This document shows, in pieces, positions 33,430-41,472 of a stretch of 57,193 nt of DNA. The DNA is from Verrucomicrobiota bacterium (GTDB taxonomy: Bacteria > Verrucomicrobiota > Verrucomicrobiia > Chthoniobacterales > UBA10450): the NCBI GenBank assembly GCA_003218975.1, contig QHPD01000107.1, positions 1 through 57,193 on the forward strand, read 5' to 3'. The translations under genes were made by a program, and so were the position numbers. Under the pieces are notes generated by a model, which was given only the letters and a program-made list of their open reading frames with translations, had not been told where the DNA came from and did no database searches. Numbering within the stretch: the first letter of the stretch is position 1; the number at the start of each line of letters is the position of its first letter.

Positions 33430-33942
33430 TTACCGCGATACGACATGATGCAAGACGCTAATCGCGGCAGGGTGACTGAGCGTCTGGTAAACAACGCAGT
33501 ATCGCTCGGTCAGACGAAGCAATGTGGCGAGTTGCTCTTCGCTGGCGTCGGTGTCCAGGTCGAAATGCAATCGAATCTGCTTGAAACCAATCGGCACATC
33601 TTTGGAAACGCCTAACGTCCCGCGAAAATCGAGATCGCCCTCAGTGCGAATCATCGCGCCACGTAATGGAATGCCGAGGGCGGTGGCGACCGCGCGCAGC
33701 GTGACGCCCGCGCATCCCACCAGCGCCTCGAGTAACATATCGGCTGAGCATGCGCTGAGCCCATCGCCTCCGGTCGCAGGATGAAGCCCTGCTTCGACAC
33801 GCGCCAGGCCGGTTTCTATTTTGCAGGTGATGTTCTCGCCGACCCGCCCTTCAGCCCGAAGAGTGATTAACGCGGTCTCAGGACGCTCTCGATACTGCGC
33901 TTTAAGAGGCGCTTGCAATGCCCTCAGTTCGTCAGCGTTCAT
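33430..33942 (-). CDS. OsmC-family peroxiredoxin-like protein
   Basis: 170 residues from ATG 33942 (MNADELRALQAPLKAQYRE); the upstream frame reads repeat DNA. The OsmC/Ohr fold reduces organic hydroperoxides using two cysteines. They are visible here as GCAGVTLRAVA and ERYCVVYQTL, the usual spacing for this family. GLHPATGGDGLSACSADMLLEAL is the typical loop before the first cysteine. Members with this pattern are often annotated simply as OsmC family. The gene is followed by the DUF4242-cyclase and preceded by a repeat and the FAD oxidase. Confidence 0.88.
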   Translation of the reverse strand: MNADELRALQAPLKAQYRERPETALITLRAEGRVGENITCKIETGLARVEAGLHPATGGDGLSACSADMLLEALVGCAGVTLRAVATALGIPLRGAMIRTEGDLDFRGTLGVSKDVPIGFKQIRLHFDLDTDASEEQLATLLRLTERYCVVYQTLSHPAAISVLHHVVSR

Positions 33943-33985
33943 CGATTCGCGGGCTGCATTCTGAAGTCGTGGCGTCTCATTTCTC

Positions 33986-34051
33986 TGTAGAGGCGTTTGT
34001 GCCAAACGCCTGTCTTTTCAAGTTCGGTCGCTTGGCAAAAGCGCTTCTACA
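33986..34051. repeat. TGTAGAGGCG...GCTTCTACA repeat supplying the stop of the FAD oxidase gene
   Basis: Ends TGTAGAGGCG and GCGCTTCTACA are inverted with one mismatch; the first half contains GGCGTTTGTGCCAAACGCC. The minus-strand TAG stop of the oxidase gene (34049-34047) lies in the TTGTAG end. The TGTAGAGGCG end is identical to that of the element inserted in mnmA. Confidence 0.65.
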
Positions 34052-35432
34052 ACTTGGTCGGTTTGAGGTTTTGATTCACGCGGAAAAAATTATCAGGATC
34101 GTATTTGCTTTTAATCGCGACCAGCCGCTCGTAATTACCGCCGTAAGTTTTTTTCACGCGTTCTTCTCCTTCATCTCCCATCAAGAAGTTTACGTATGCG
34201 CCACCAGCTGAGTACGGATGCAGCGCATCGTAATAATTTTTGGTCCACGAAATCGTCTTTTCGTTATTTGCCGGATCGGGATCAACGCCGACCATGACTT
34301 GCGCCCAGGTAGCGTCACGATAATTCCAGGCGGTGTCATTTTTGCCTATGCGTGATGCCGCGCCATTAATCGGATACATATGCATGGTGGAATGCATCGA
34401 CGGCAGCGCCTTACCAAAGTGAATGTGTTGAGCAATCGCTTCATCGCTCAGTTCATTCACAAAATCGGCGCGCCAATACCATTGCAGGCCCGGAGGATAC
34501 AGCGCGTCGAACATGCTTTGTAACGCCGGCTGCGGCAGTGGACCTACAAAATCCAGCGCAGGCTTCTTAAAAGCGCGAATCGGCTTGAATGTTTCTTCCG
34601 CTTTCGTCTGCGGACCAGCGTATGCCCAAACGACGCCGCACATTTTTTTCATGTGCAGATGTTCGGGGAAAGGCGGTGCAGGTGGCACGGTGAGAAATGC
34701 AAAGAAGCCACTCAAATCGTCCGGCGCCGTGGGAATCAGTTCGCGATACCATTTCATCACGTCTGCCGTTTCGCTCAATTCGTAGAGCATCGGGCCGCCG
34801 TAGATCATATCGATCGGGTGCAGCTTAAACGTAAACGATGTTACCACCCCGAAATTTCCGCCACCGCCGCGAATGGCCCAGAACAAATCGGAATTCTCGT
34901 CAGGGTTTGCTTTTACAAATTTGCCGTTCGCCAACACGACATCGGCTGAGAGCAGATTATCGATTGTCAGTCCGCACTTGCGGGTTAGATGGCCGACTCC
35001 TCCGCCCAGGGTCAGTCCACCGACTCCGGTAGTAGAAATAATTCCACTGGGAGTAGCGAGACCGAACACATGAGTGGCATGATCGACATCGCCCCATGTG
35101 CATCCGCCGCCCACGGTAACGGTGCGAGCTGAGGGATCAACACGGGTGTATTTTATCGGTGCGAGGTCGATGACCAGGCCGTTATCACAAATTCCCAAGC
35201 CTCCCGCATTATGACCGCCGCTGCGGATAGCCAGCAGCAGATCATTCTCTCTCGCAAAATTGACTGAACGGATCACGTCTGCCACATCCGCGCAACGTGC
35301 TATCAAGCGCGGCTTTTTGTGGATCATCCCGTTGTAAACCTTCCGGGCTTCGTCATAGTCTTTATCGCCCGGCTCAATCAACCGTCCACGCAGGTTCGCC
35401 TTGAAATTGGCGATAGAGTTTTCGTTAAGCAT
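34047..35432 (-). CDS. FAD-linked oxidase with berberine-bridge (BBE) tail
   Basis: 461 residues. The PCMH-type FAD-binding domain shows LLAIRSGGHNAGGLGICDNG, whose histidine is the usual 8-alpha-linked FAD site, and TVGGGCTWGDVDHATHVFGLATPSG, STTGVGGLTLGGGVGHLTRK. The C-terminus YVNFLMGDEGEERVKKTYGGNYERLVAIKSKYDP is the BBE domain, ending FFRVNQNL. Such enzymes oxidise sugars, oligosaccharides or plant alkaloid-like substrates; the substrate is unknown. In the usual second attachment position a cysteine in the GGGCTWG motif may make a bicovalent link, but I cannot prove it. No signal peptide. The stop codon comes from a palindromic repeat. Confidence 0.88.
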   Translation of the reverse strand: MLNENSIANFKANLRGRLIEPGDKDYDEARKVYNGMIHKKPRLIARCADVADVIRSVNFARENDLLLAIRSGGHNAGGLGICDNGLVIDLAPIKYTRVDPSARTVTVGGGCTWGDVDHATHVFGLATPSGIISTTGVGGLTLGGGVGHLTRKCGLTIDNLLSADVVLANGKFVKANPDENSDLFWAIRGGGGNFGVVTSFTFKLHPIDMIYGGPMLYELSETADVMKWYRELIPTAPDDLSGFFAFLTVPPAPPFPEHLHMKKMCGVVWAYAGPQTKAEETFKPIRAFKKPALDFVGPLPQPALQSMFDALYPPGLQWYWRADFVNELSDEAIAQHIHFGKALPSMHSTMHMYPINGAASRIGKNDTAWNYRDATWAQVMVGVDPDPANNEKTISWTKNYYDALHPYSAGGAYVNFLMGDEGEERVKKTYGGNYERLVAIKSKYDPDNFFRVNQNLKPTKL

Positions 35433-35541
35433 GACGAAGTGTCACTAAAACAATCTCGCGGTCAAGATGTCGAGTCGCGGCATTTTCATTGAGCTAATAG
35501 GCGGCACACCGGTAAGATGCTCCCGGTACGGAAGTAAAGCG

Positions 35542-37170
35542 ATGTTGCATCTTGATAGATTCTGGACGCGGCGCGATTTCTTGAAACTCGCTGGCCAGGC
35601 CGGATTGGTCAGCGCGTTCCCTACGCTGGCAAGTGCGGCTGCTGCGCTCGAGCCTGATACGATCTGCATCTCCATCCTGCATACGACGGATTTGCACGGA
35701 CACATTTTGCCCACCTCCGATTACGATGGAAATGCCGATCGCGGTGGCATGGCGCGTTGCGTCACGCAAATCCGGCGCTGGCGGCGAGAGAATCCAAACT
35801 CGATTTTGATCGACGTCGGCGACGTCTATCAGGGCACCGAGGTCAGCCTGCATAGCAAAGGTGAGTTGATGATCGATCTGTTTAATCATCTCGGATACGA
35901 CGCGTGGGTCGTTGGCAATCACGAATTCGATTGGGGAGTCGAGCCATTTCACCAAGCTCTGCAAAGATCGAGAATGCCGGTGCTGGCTGTGAACACGATG
36001 TTGGAGGGGAAGACGGCGGGCGAATTTCCCGATGCGAAACATCCATACGCAAAAATTCAGCCGTCCATTTTGAAGGAAATCGCGGGGATCAAACTGGCGA
36101 TCATAGGGATCACGACACCCGGGATGTCGTTTTGGCTTCCGCGGGAATTTACCCGGGGAATCGATTTTCAGCAGCCGGTCGAGCCTGTCCGTCGCGCGAT
36201 TGTGCGAGCAAAGAGTGAAGGCGCACATGCGGTTGTGCTAACGGGTCACATGGGACTTAAGCCGCGGACCGGCGGCGATGATTTTGCAAACAGTGTGATG
36301 GCATTAACCTCCGAATTTCCGGATGTCGCTGCCTTTATCGCCGGTCACACTCATCAAACAATTCCAAGTCGCCTCTCGAACGGCGTGCTTTTCACGCAGG
36401 CGGATCACTTCGGCATTCACGTGGGTCGAGTCGATCTTTTGTTTGATCGGAATTCGAAAAAGTTGCTCGATCGTGAAGCGATCTCCGAACGGATGGACAA
36501 CCGTATCCATCTCGATCGCGTAGTTATTTCGCGGGCAAAATCGCAGCTTGCGGAATCGGGTGCCGCGCTCGCAGAGCCGATCGGCGAGTTAGCAGAGACC
36601 TTGCACGCCCGTAGCCGACCCGGCCGGCCGAGCGACATCGAGAGGCTGATCGGCGCAGCGATCATGGAAGCGTTACGGGAACGAAACATCCCGGTCGATG
36701 GCGTCATGCACGGCGTGTTCGATGAAAACGCCAACTTGGTCGCCGGCGCGAAAAGGGTAAACGAAATTTGGAATATGGTTCCTTACGAAAACTACATTGT
36801 GACGGCTGCGCTTTCGCCCGATGAAATAAAAACCGTCATGGAAGAAGTGTATGCCAGCCACGAACGGCGAAATTTGTTAGGCATCGAGGTGGAGACAGAA
36901 GGCCGTGGTTCTGATCGCAGAATCACATCAATGAAGTTGCCAGGCGGACGCTCGCTCGAGCGCGGCAAAAAGTACATGGTCGCTTTTAACAGTTTCGACT
37001 CACGCAGTGCCGGCCATCACTTCATGAAACTGCGCGCCTTGCTCGAGACGCCATCAGTGAACTACGTCATGCATCCGGTGCAAACGCGCGACGCGCTCAT
37101 TGATTATTTCCGGCGTCACAAAATCGTGCACAAAATTGCCGCTGCCGGAGAGTTAGCTGCAGCTGCTTAA
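35542..37170 (+). CDS. Tat-exported 5'-nucleotidase / 2',3'-cyclic phosphodiesterase family protein
   Basis: 542 residues from ATG 35542. The N-terminus has a twin-arginine signal (WTRRDFLKLAGQAGLVSAF). The metallophosphatase domain follows: ISILHTTDLHGHILP (first metal ligands D-x-H), DVGDVYQGTEVS, VVGNHEFDWG (G-N-H-E), VVLTGHMGLK and IAGHTHQTIP (G-H-T-H). The C-terminal 5'-nucleotidase substrate domain has NMVPYENYIVTAALSPDEIK. Likely role: hydrolysis of extracytoplasmic nucleotides for phosphate and nucleoside scavenging. The next gene follows after about 55 bases and may be in the same unit. Confidence 0.92.
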   Translation: MLHLDRFWTRRDFLKLAGQAGLVSAFPTLASAAAALEPDTICISILHTTDLHGHILPTSDYDGNADRGGMARCVTQIRRWRRENPNSILIDVGDVYQGTEVSLHSKGELMIDLFNHLGYDAWVVGNHEFDWGVEPFHQALQRSRMPVLAVNTMLEGKTAGEFPDAKHPYAKIQPSILKEIAGIKLAIIGITTPGMSFWLPREFTRGIDFQQPVEPVRRAIVRAKSEGAHAVVLTGHMGLKPRTGGDDFANSVMALTSEFPDVAAFIAGHTHQTIPSRLSNGVLFTQADHFGIHVGRVDLLFDRNSKKLLDREAISERMDNRIHLDRVVISRAKSQLAESGAALAEPIGELAETLHARSRPGRPSDIERLIGAAIMEALRERNIPVDGVMHGVFDENANLVAGAKRVNEIWNMVPYENYIVTAALSPDEIKTVMEEVYASHERRNLLGIEVETEGRGSDRRITSMKLPGGRSLERGKKYMVAFNSFDSRSAGHHFMKLRALLETPSVNYVMHPVQTRDALIDYFRRHKIVHKIAAAGELAAAA

Positions 37171-37224
37171 TTCGATGCCACATTGCGCTTGAAAAAGCAG
37201 CGTGCTCCGCTTGCGTATTTGCCC

Positions 37225-37986
37225 ATGCGCGCGTTCGCATTTTCCCTGATCGCTTTGTTGTCAATTGTCGATCTTGTCTGGTCGCAGGAAAGCGCCACGC
37301 CGTCGGCACAGGCGGCTGAGCTGCCGATGTTTCGTCCGGCGCTGCTCGGGCAGGGTCCTAATGCGTTGATCAATCGCATCGACGAGCAGGGCTTGATCAG
37401 GAACGGCCAGAAAGATGCCCTGATCATGTTCATGTGCGCGGTGAGAAAAACCGGCGAGCTGGAGTGGAGCGCGACGTATCGTGGCACGCCGGATTCGGAT
37501 TTTCTCAAGCAGGAGTTGCAGAAGAGGATCTCACCTGCATCTGATCTAAGGTTTATCCCAGCCATCTATGATCATCAGCCGGTGGACGCGATTTACTACG
37601 GCACGGTTACGTTCCGAGTCGTCAATGGGAAACCGCGGCTGCGCATTTTTTCCAATCAGGAAGCCGTCGAACTCGAGAAGGAACACGACTTTATCGGGCC
37701 ACAATCTTTTTTCGGGAGTGACTCGGGGTTTACGGGATTCCATTATCCGCCGACGGAAACAGCGCGGGTTCAGGTGGATGGCATGGTCGAGCTCAAGATG
37801 AAGATCGATGCTACCGGTAAGCTGCAGGAGATAAACGTCGTTTCAGAGGAACCGCCTTTTCTCGGTTTTGGCGATGCCGCTGTGGCCGATTTTAAGAACG
37901 CGAAATTTATTCCCGCGTTTCGTGACGGCAAACCGGTGGCATGCGAAGTGACATTACCAGTCTTTTACAAAGCGGCAGGTTTCTAA
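37225..37986 (+). CDS. Secreted protein with TonB-C-like end
   Basis: 253 residues. ATG 37225 opens a signal peptide (MRAFAFSLIALLSIVDLVWSQ). The C-terminal ~80 residues (ETARVQVDGMVELKMKIDATGKLQEINVVSEEPPF, then FKNAKFIPAFRDGKPVACEVTLPVFY) have the TonB C-terminal pattern in which V-x-D-x-x-G-x-V precedes A-x-x-x-W/F-x-P and R-x-G-x-P-V. The central region is unique and there is no TM anchor apart from the signal peptide. It is therefore more likely a TonB-fold periplasmic protein than an energy transducer. Function unknown. Confidence 0.7.
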   Translation: MRAFAFSLIALLSIVDLVWSQESATPSAQAAELPMFRPALLGQGPNALINRIDEQGLIRNGQKDALIMFMCAVRKTGELEWSATYRGTPDSDFLKQELQKRISPASDLRFIPAIYDHQPVDAIYYGTVTFRVVNGKPRLRIFSNQEAVELEKEHDFIGPQSFFGSDSGFTGFHYPPTETARVQVDGMVELKMKIDATGKLQEINVVSEEPPFLGFGDAAVADFKNAKFIPAFRDGKPVACEVTLPVFYKAAGF

Positions 37987-38053
37987 GGCCGATAATGCCT
38001 GGCGCGCTCGCCGTTTGTGAAGGCTCCGCCTGCGTTAATCAAAAACAACTTGT

Positions 38054-38112
38054 TCGCCCATTTTGTCAGCGTGATCCGCCAACATGTGCGCGCACTTCGT
38101 GCGCTTGGTGTT
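38054..38112 (+). pseudogene. Possible remnant of the mpg 5' end
   Basis: About 35 bases (TTTTGTCAGCGTGATCCGCC and on) match the beginning of the intact mpg gene at 39293-39327, where FFQRDPLTCAR is encoded; here it reads FCQRDPPTCAR, 9 of 11 residues the same. Similarity fades after that. The hydrolase gene at 38136-39245 lies between this remnant and intact mpg. The stretch 37987-38135 has nothing else recognisable. Confidence 0.4.
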
Positions 38113-38135
38113 TCGTGAGATAGCAGCGGTCAAGC

Positions 38136-39245
38136 ATGAAGCTTTTCGTCCAAACCTTCATCTGCGCGTTGACGCGAACGCCGATGGCCGCGTTCCCGGC
38201 GCGCGTGGAGGCTTCGCCGAACGCTCACGCGATCCTTCGTGAATTCAACAAAGTCGTTTCCTCCAACGGAATCGACGAGGCCAAGGCCATCGAGATCGGC
38301 GGCATTCGCCAGTGGATCACTGTACGCGGGCGCGACCGACGCAATCCAATCCTTCTCGTGGTGCATGGCGGCCCGGCAGCGCCAGATCTGCCCAACCGTT
38401 ACCTCTTTGAAAGGCCGTGGAACGACTATTTCACTGTGGTGGAGTGGGGTCAGCGGGGTGCTGGCAAGACCTACGAGCTGAACGATCCAGAAAAGGTGGC
38501 GCCGACGATGCGCGTGGCGCGGATGGTGCAGGATGCCGAGGAGCTGGTCACCTATCTGCGCACGACTTACGGCAAGAAGAAGATCTTCGCACTGGGCCAC
38601 TCATGGGGCACGATACTTGGCCTTTATCTAGCGCAGCGGCGACCTGACTGGCTGTATGCCTACATTGGCGTCGGACAGATCATCAATATGCGTGAGGCTG
38701 AGCAGATCGCTTACGATTGGGTGCTGAGCACAGCGCGCAAGGCTGGCGATGCAGACGCGGAGAAGGAACTCGAAGCCATCGCGCCTTACCCCGAATCCAA
38801 CGGTGCGCTGCCGCTCGAGAAGATGAACGTAGAACGAAAGTGGTCGGTACACTACGGCGCGCTGACGTTCGGACGCCAGAGTTACAACTTTTGGGAAAAC
38901 GCTGAAAAAATTTCGCCAGACTACTCCGAGACAGACTTCAAGGCGATCGACGCAGGGAGTGCGTTCTCGTTGCCCAAGCTGTTGCTGGACATGGCGTCCA
39001 CCGATTTCACGAAACTAACGCGCCTCGACTGTCCACTCCTCATCTTCGCCGGCCGCTATGATTACACCACGCCGTCTCAACCGGTACAGCGCTGGTTCGA
39101 ACGGGTAGAAGCTCCGAGTAAACGATGGATTTGGTTCGAAAATTCGGCACACATGATTTACGCAGAGGAGCCCGGGCGCGTGTTGGTGCACCTGGTGCAA
39201 GATGCGCTGCCGCTCGCTGCCGCAGCGGGCGACGTAGCACCATGA
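38136..39245 (+). CDS. Alpha/beta hydrolase, proline-iminopeptidase-like (S33)
   Basis: 369 residues. The fold is shown by ILLVVHGGPAAPD (oxyanion H-G-G-P), VVEWGQRGAGKTY, nucleophile serine in FALGHSWGTILGLYLA, acid in LLIFAGRYDYTTP and catalytic histidine in FENSAHMIYAEEPG. H-G-G-P with G-H-S-W-G is the prolyl iminopeptidase/S33 subgroup, which removes N-terminal proline or cleaves other small substrates. A short N-terminal hydrophobic stretch may be a signal peptide. Its TGA overlaps the ATG of mpg (ATGA), and an mpg-like remnant lies upstream, so the gene may have been inserted at mpg. Confidence 0.88.
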   Translation: MKLFVQTFICALTRTPMAAFPARVEASPNAHAILREFNKVVSSNGIDEAKAIEIGGIRQWITVRGRDRRNPILLVVHGGPAAPDLPNRYLFERPWNDYFTVVEWGQRGAGKTYELNDPEKVAPTMRVARMVQDAEELVTYLRTTYGKKKIFALGHSWGTILGLYLAQRRPDWLYAYIGVGQIINMREAEQIAYDWVLSTARKAGDADAEKELEAIAPYPESNGALPLEKMNVERKWSVHYGALTFGRQSYNFWENAEKISPDYSETDFKAIDAGSAFSLPKLLLDMASTDFTKLTRLDCPLLIFAGRYDYTTPSQPVQRWFERVEAPSKRWIWFENSAHMIYAEEPGRVLVHLVQDALPLAAAAGDVAP

Positions 39246-39841
39246 AAGTGACACGCGCAGCGACCCGCATCACGATGTTGCCACGGGAATTTTTTCAGCG
39301 CGATCCGCTTACGTGCGCGCGCGAACTCATCGGCACGGAGCTGGTCTGGGGCGATTGCTCCGGGATCGTTGTCGAGGCCGAAGCGTACGCGGCAATCGAT
39401 GACGAAGCCGCGCACACCTTTACGCGGCCGAGCGCGCGCAGATTTATCGAGCGAAACAAAGCCGGTGCGGCCTACGTCTATTTCAACTACGGCGTGCACT
39501 GGATGTTGAATGTGCTCGTGAAAGGGGACGCGAACGGCTTCGTTTTGATCCGCGCGCTTGAACCACGGCGTGGTGCCGAGTTGATGCAGAGACGCCGCCG
39601 CGTTGACGATCTCCACCAACTCTGCTCTGGACCGGGGAAACTCACGCAAGCGCTCGGCATCACCGATCGGCACCATGAAATGGATTTATGCGCGGATCCG
39701 CGCCATTGCTTTGTGTCGAACGCGCAGGCAACTTTCGACGTTGTGGCGGACAAACGCATCGGTATCAGTCGCTCTGCGCATTTGCCGTGGCGATTCACCT
39801 TGCGCGGGAGCCCGTTCCTAAGTCGAGCGGTGAAACAGTAG
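39242..39841 (+). CDS. mpg: 3-methyladenine DNA glycosylase (AAG/MPG family)
   Basis: 199 residues from ATG 39242, overlapping the hydrolase stop. The monofunctional base-excision glycosylase removes alkylated purines. Family motifs: FFQRDPLTCARELIGTELVW, IVVEAEAYAAIDDEAAHTF (catalytic E and the D-A/E-A-x-H sequence), AGAAYVYFNYGVHWMLNVL with the intercalating tyrosine region, VLIRALEP, and LCSGPGKLTQALGI. Full length. No cofactor. Translational coupling to a peptidase-like gene is unusual and may be a recent arrangement. Confidence 0.93.
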   Translation: MKVTRAATRITMLPREFFQRDPLTCARELIGTELVWGDCSGIVVEAEAYAAIDDEAAHTFTRPSARRFIERNKAGAAYVYFNYGVHWMLNVLVKGDANGFVLIRALEPRRGAELMQRRRRVDDLHQLCSGPGKLTQALGITDRHHEMDLCADPRHCFVSNAQATFDVVADKRIGISRSAHLPWRFTLRGSPFLSRAVKQ

Positions 39842-39858
39842 GTGCGCAGTTTGGTTCT

Positions 39859-39936
39859 GGGAGCGCAGGCAGCTTGCCGACGACACTTCTTTTCGGCAGG
39901 CTGCCGAAAAGCACTGGCTGGCAGACTGTGCTCCCC
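39859..39936. repeat. GGGAGCGCAG...CTGTGCTCCC palindromic repeat
   Basis: The inverted ends enclose a further hairpin (TTTTCGGCAGGCTGCCGAAAA). The outer GGGAGCGCA relates it to the composite element upstream of ridA. It fills the mpg-mnmA gap. Confidence 0.55.
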
Positions 39937-39981
39937 TGAAACGTTGACTCACGCGCCGCTTGATCGAAATTCTTCGCTCAC

Positions 39982-41145
39982 ATGAATCGAAAGAAACAGC
40001 GAGTCTTGCTTGGCATGAGCGGTGGAGTGGACTCCAGCGTCGCAGCCTATTTGTTGCGGGAACAGGGCTATGACGTCATCGGCGTGACCATGAAGGTCTG
40101 GCCGCAGGATTGCATCTCGCGCGCAGAAGACAAATGTTGCGGGCCGCAAGCGGTGGCCGATGCGCGCAGTGTCGCTCATTCGCTAGGCATTCCGCACTAC
40201 GTGGTTGATGAAGCCGATCAGTTCGAGCGCCTGGTGATTGATTATTTCTCCAGCGAATACCAGGCTGGCCGGACGCCGAACCCGTGCGTGATGTGCAATG
40301 AAAAACTCAAGTTCGGTAATCTCTGGAGCAAGGCGAAGGCGCTCCGCTGTGATTATATCGCGACCGGCCATTACGCAATCATCGAGCATCACGCCGAAGG
40401 CGCAGTGCTTCGCAAGGGCATCGATCTGCGCAAAGATCAATCGTATTTCTTATTTAGCCTGCGCCAGCCGCAGTTGCGTCGCGCGCTTACGCCGCTGGGC
40501 AGAATGATGAAGCCACAAATCCGCGAAATCGCGCGGTCGTTAGGCTTGAAAGTGGCCGATAAGATCGACAGTCAGGAAATTTGTTTTGTTCCCGGCAACG
40601 ATTACAAAACTTTCCTGCGCTCGCATCTTGGCGACTCGGAATTTCATCGCGGCGAGATTTACGATGTCGATGGCAATTTCGTCGGCGAACATGACGGCAT
40701 TGAGCTTTTCACAATCGGTCAGCGCAAAGGTCTTCCCGGCGGTTCGCCGCGGCCGCGTTACGTTATCGACCTCGATCCGCAAACAAATCGCGTCATCGTC
40801 GGCGATGCCGACGATTTGACCGTGGACGAATTTGAAATCGAGCGCGTGAATTGGATCTCAGATGTAGAGGCGGCTGTCCCCAGCCGCAAGGAGGATCGGC
40901 ATGCGCGTGAGGACATGCGCCTCTACACCAATCTTACAGTGAAGATCCGCTACAATCATCCCGGCACGCCCGCTAGCGTCACGCTGCTGGAGGGTAATCG
41001 TGCTCGCGTTCATTTGCACGAGCCACAGCGCGCGGTGACGCCCGGACAAGCGGCGGTAATCTACGATGGCGACGTCGTCCTCGGTGGCGGCTGGATTTGC
41101 CGGGCCGAGCCGGCCAGGCGGTATGAGGCTGCCGTGCTGGCGTGA
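39982..41145 (+). CDS. mnmA: tRNA-specific 2-thiouridylase MnmA with a repeat-encoded insertion
   Basis: 387 residues. It thiolates U34 of tRNA-Lys, -Glu and -Gln using a persulfide sulfur donor and ATP. Motifs: PP-loop GMSGGVDSSVAAYLL, catalytic cysteine in NPCVMCNEKLKFG, the second in SQEICFVPGNDYKTF, YIATGHYA, DQSYFLF and FTIGQRKGLPGG. Near residues 294-315, after VNWIS, a stretch of about 21 residues (DVEAAVPSRKEDRHAREDM) encoded by a palindromic repeat replaces a short loop of the beta-barrel domain before KIRYNH. The catalytic parts are intact, so activity is probably kept. The next gene (cutA) begins 3 bases after the stop. Confidence 0.93.
   Translation: MNRKKQRVLLGMSGGVDSSVAAYLLREQGYDVIGVTMKVWPQDCISRAEDKCCGPQAVADARSVAHSLGIPHYVVDEADQFERLVIDYFSSEYQAGRTPNPCVMCNEKLKFGNLWSKAKALRCDYIATGHYAIIEHHAEGAVLRKGIDLRKDQSYFLFSLRQPQLRRALTPLGRMMKPQIREIARSLGLKVADKIDSQEICFVPGNDYKTFLRSHLGDSEFHRGEIYDVDGNFVGEHDGIELFTIGQRKGLPGGSPRPRYVIDLDPQTNRVIVGDADDLTVDEFEIERVNWISDVEAAVPSRKEDRHAREDMRLYTNLTVKIRYNHPGTPASVTLLEGNRARVHLHEPQRAVTPGQAAVIYDGDVVLGGGWICRAEPARRYEAAVLA
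40863..40927. repeat. Palindromic repeat inserted in frame in mnmA
   Basis: Ends TGTAGAGGCG and CGCCTCTACA are a 10-base perfect inverted repeat; an inner hairpin is GCGGCTGTCCCCAGCCGC. From GTAG to CTAC it is 63 bases, a multiple of three. The end sequence is identical to the intergenic element at 33986-34051, showing a shared family. Confidence 0.75.
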
Positions 41146-41148
41146 CGC

Positions 41149-41472
41149 ATGGCCGACAAAATCCTACTCGCACTCAGCACGTTCCCGGATGCCGAAACTG
41201 CGCGGCGGATTTCCAATCAACTAGTCACAGAAAGGTTCGTTGCCTGCGCGAACATTTTGCCCGGCGTGGAGTCGATCTATCGCTGGAACGAGAGAATCGA
41301 GATCGGCAACGAGACTCTCGTTTTTTTTAAACTGAGCGAAGATCGACAAGCAGCATTTCAGGAAAAATTGCGGTCGCTTCATCCGTACGAGGTTCCGGAG
41401 ATCGTTTGCTTTAAGATCGAGAAAGGATTTTCTGAGTATTTGAATTGGGTTGCTCAAAGCTGCGCTAGCTAA
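41149..41472 (+). CDS. cutA: Divalent-cation tolerance protein CutA
   Basis: 107 residues, the normal CutA1 length. LLALSTFPDAETARRISNQLVTERFVACANILPGVESIYRWNERI and HPYEVPEIVCFKIEKG are highly characteristic (the V-A-C-A-N-I-x-P-G, Y-x-W-x-x-x-I and H-P-Y-E-V-P-E motifs). The trimeric protein is linked to copper and divalent cation tolerance in bacteria, mechanism unclear. Three bases after mnmA, so co-transcribed; convergent with the APC permease with an 8-base overlap. Confidence 0.95.
   Translation: MADKILLALSTFPDAETARRISNQLVTERFVACANILPGVESIYRWNERIEIGNETLVFFKLSEDRQAAFQEKLRSLHPYEVPEIVCFKIEKGFSEYLNWVAQSCAS

Noticed and set aside
39125-39241. 39-codon N-terminal extension of Mpg
   Set aside because: It overlaps the hydrolase coding sequence in another frame; the ATGA overlap start at 39242 gives the normal family length.
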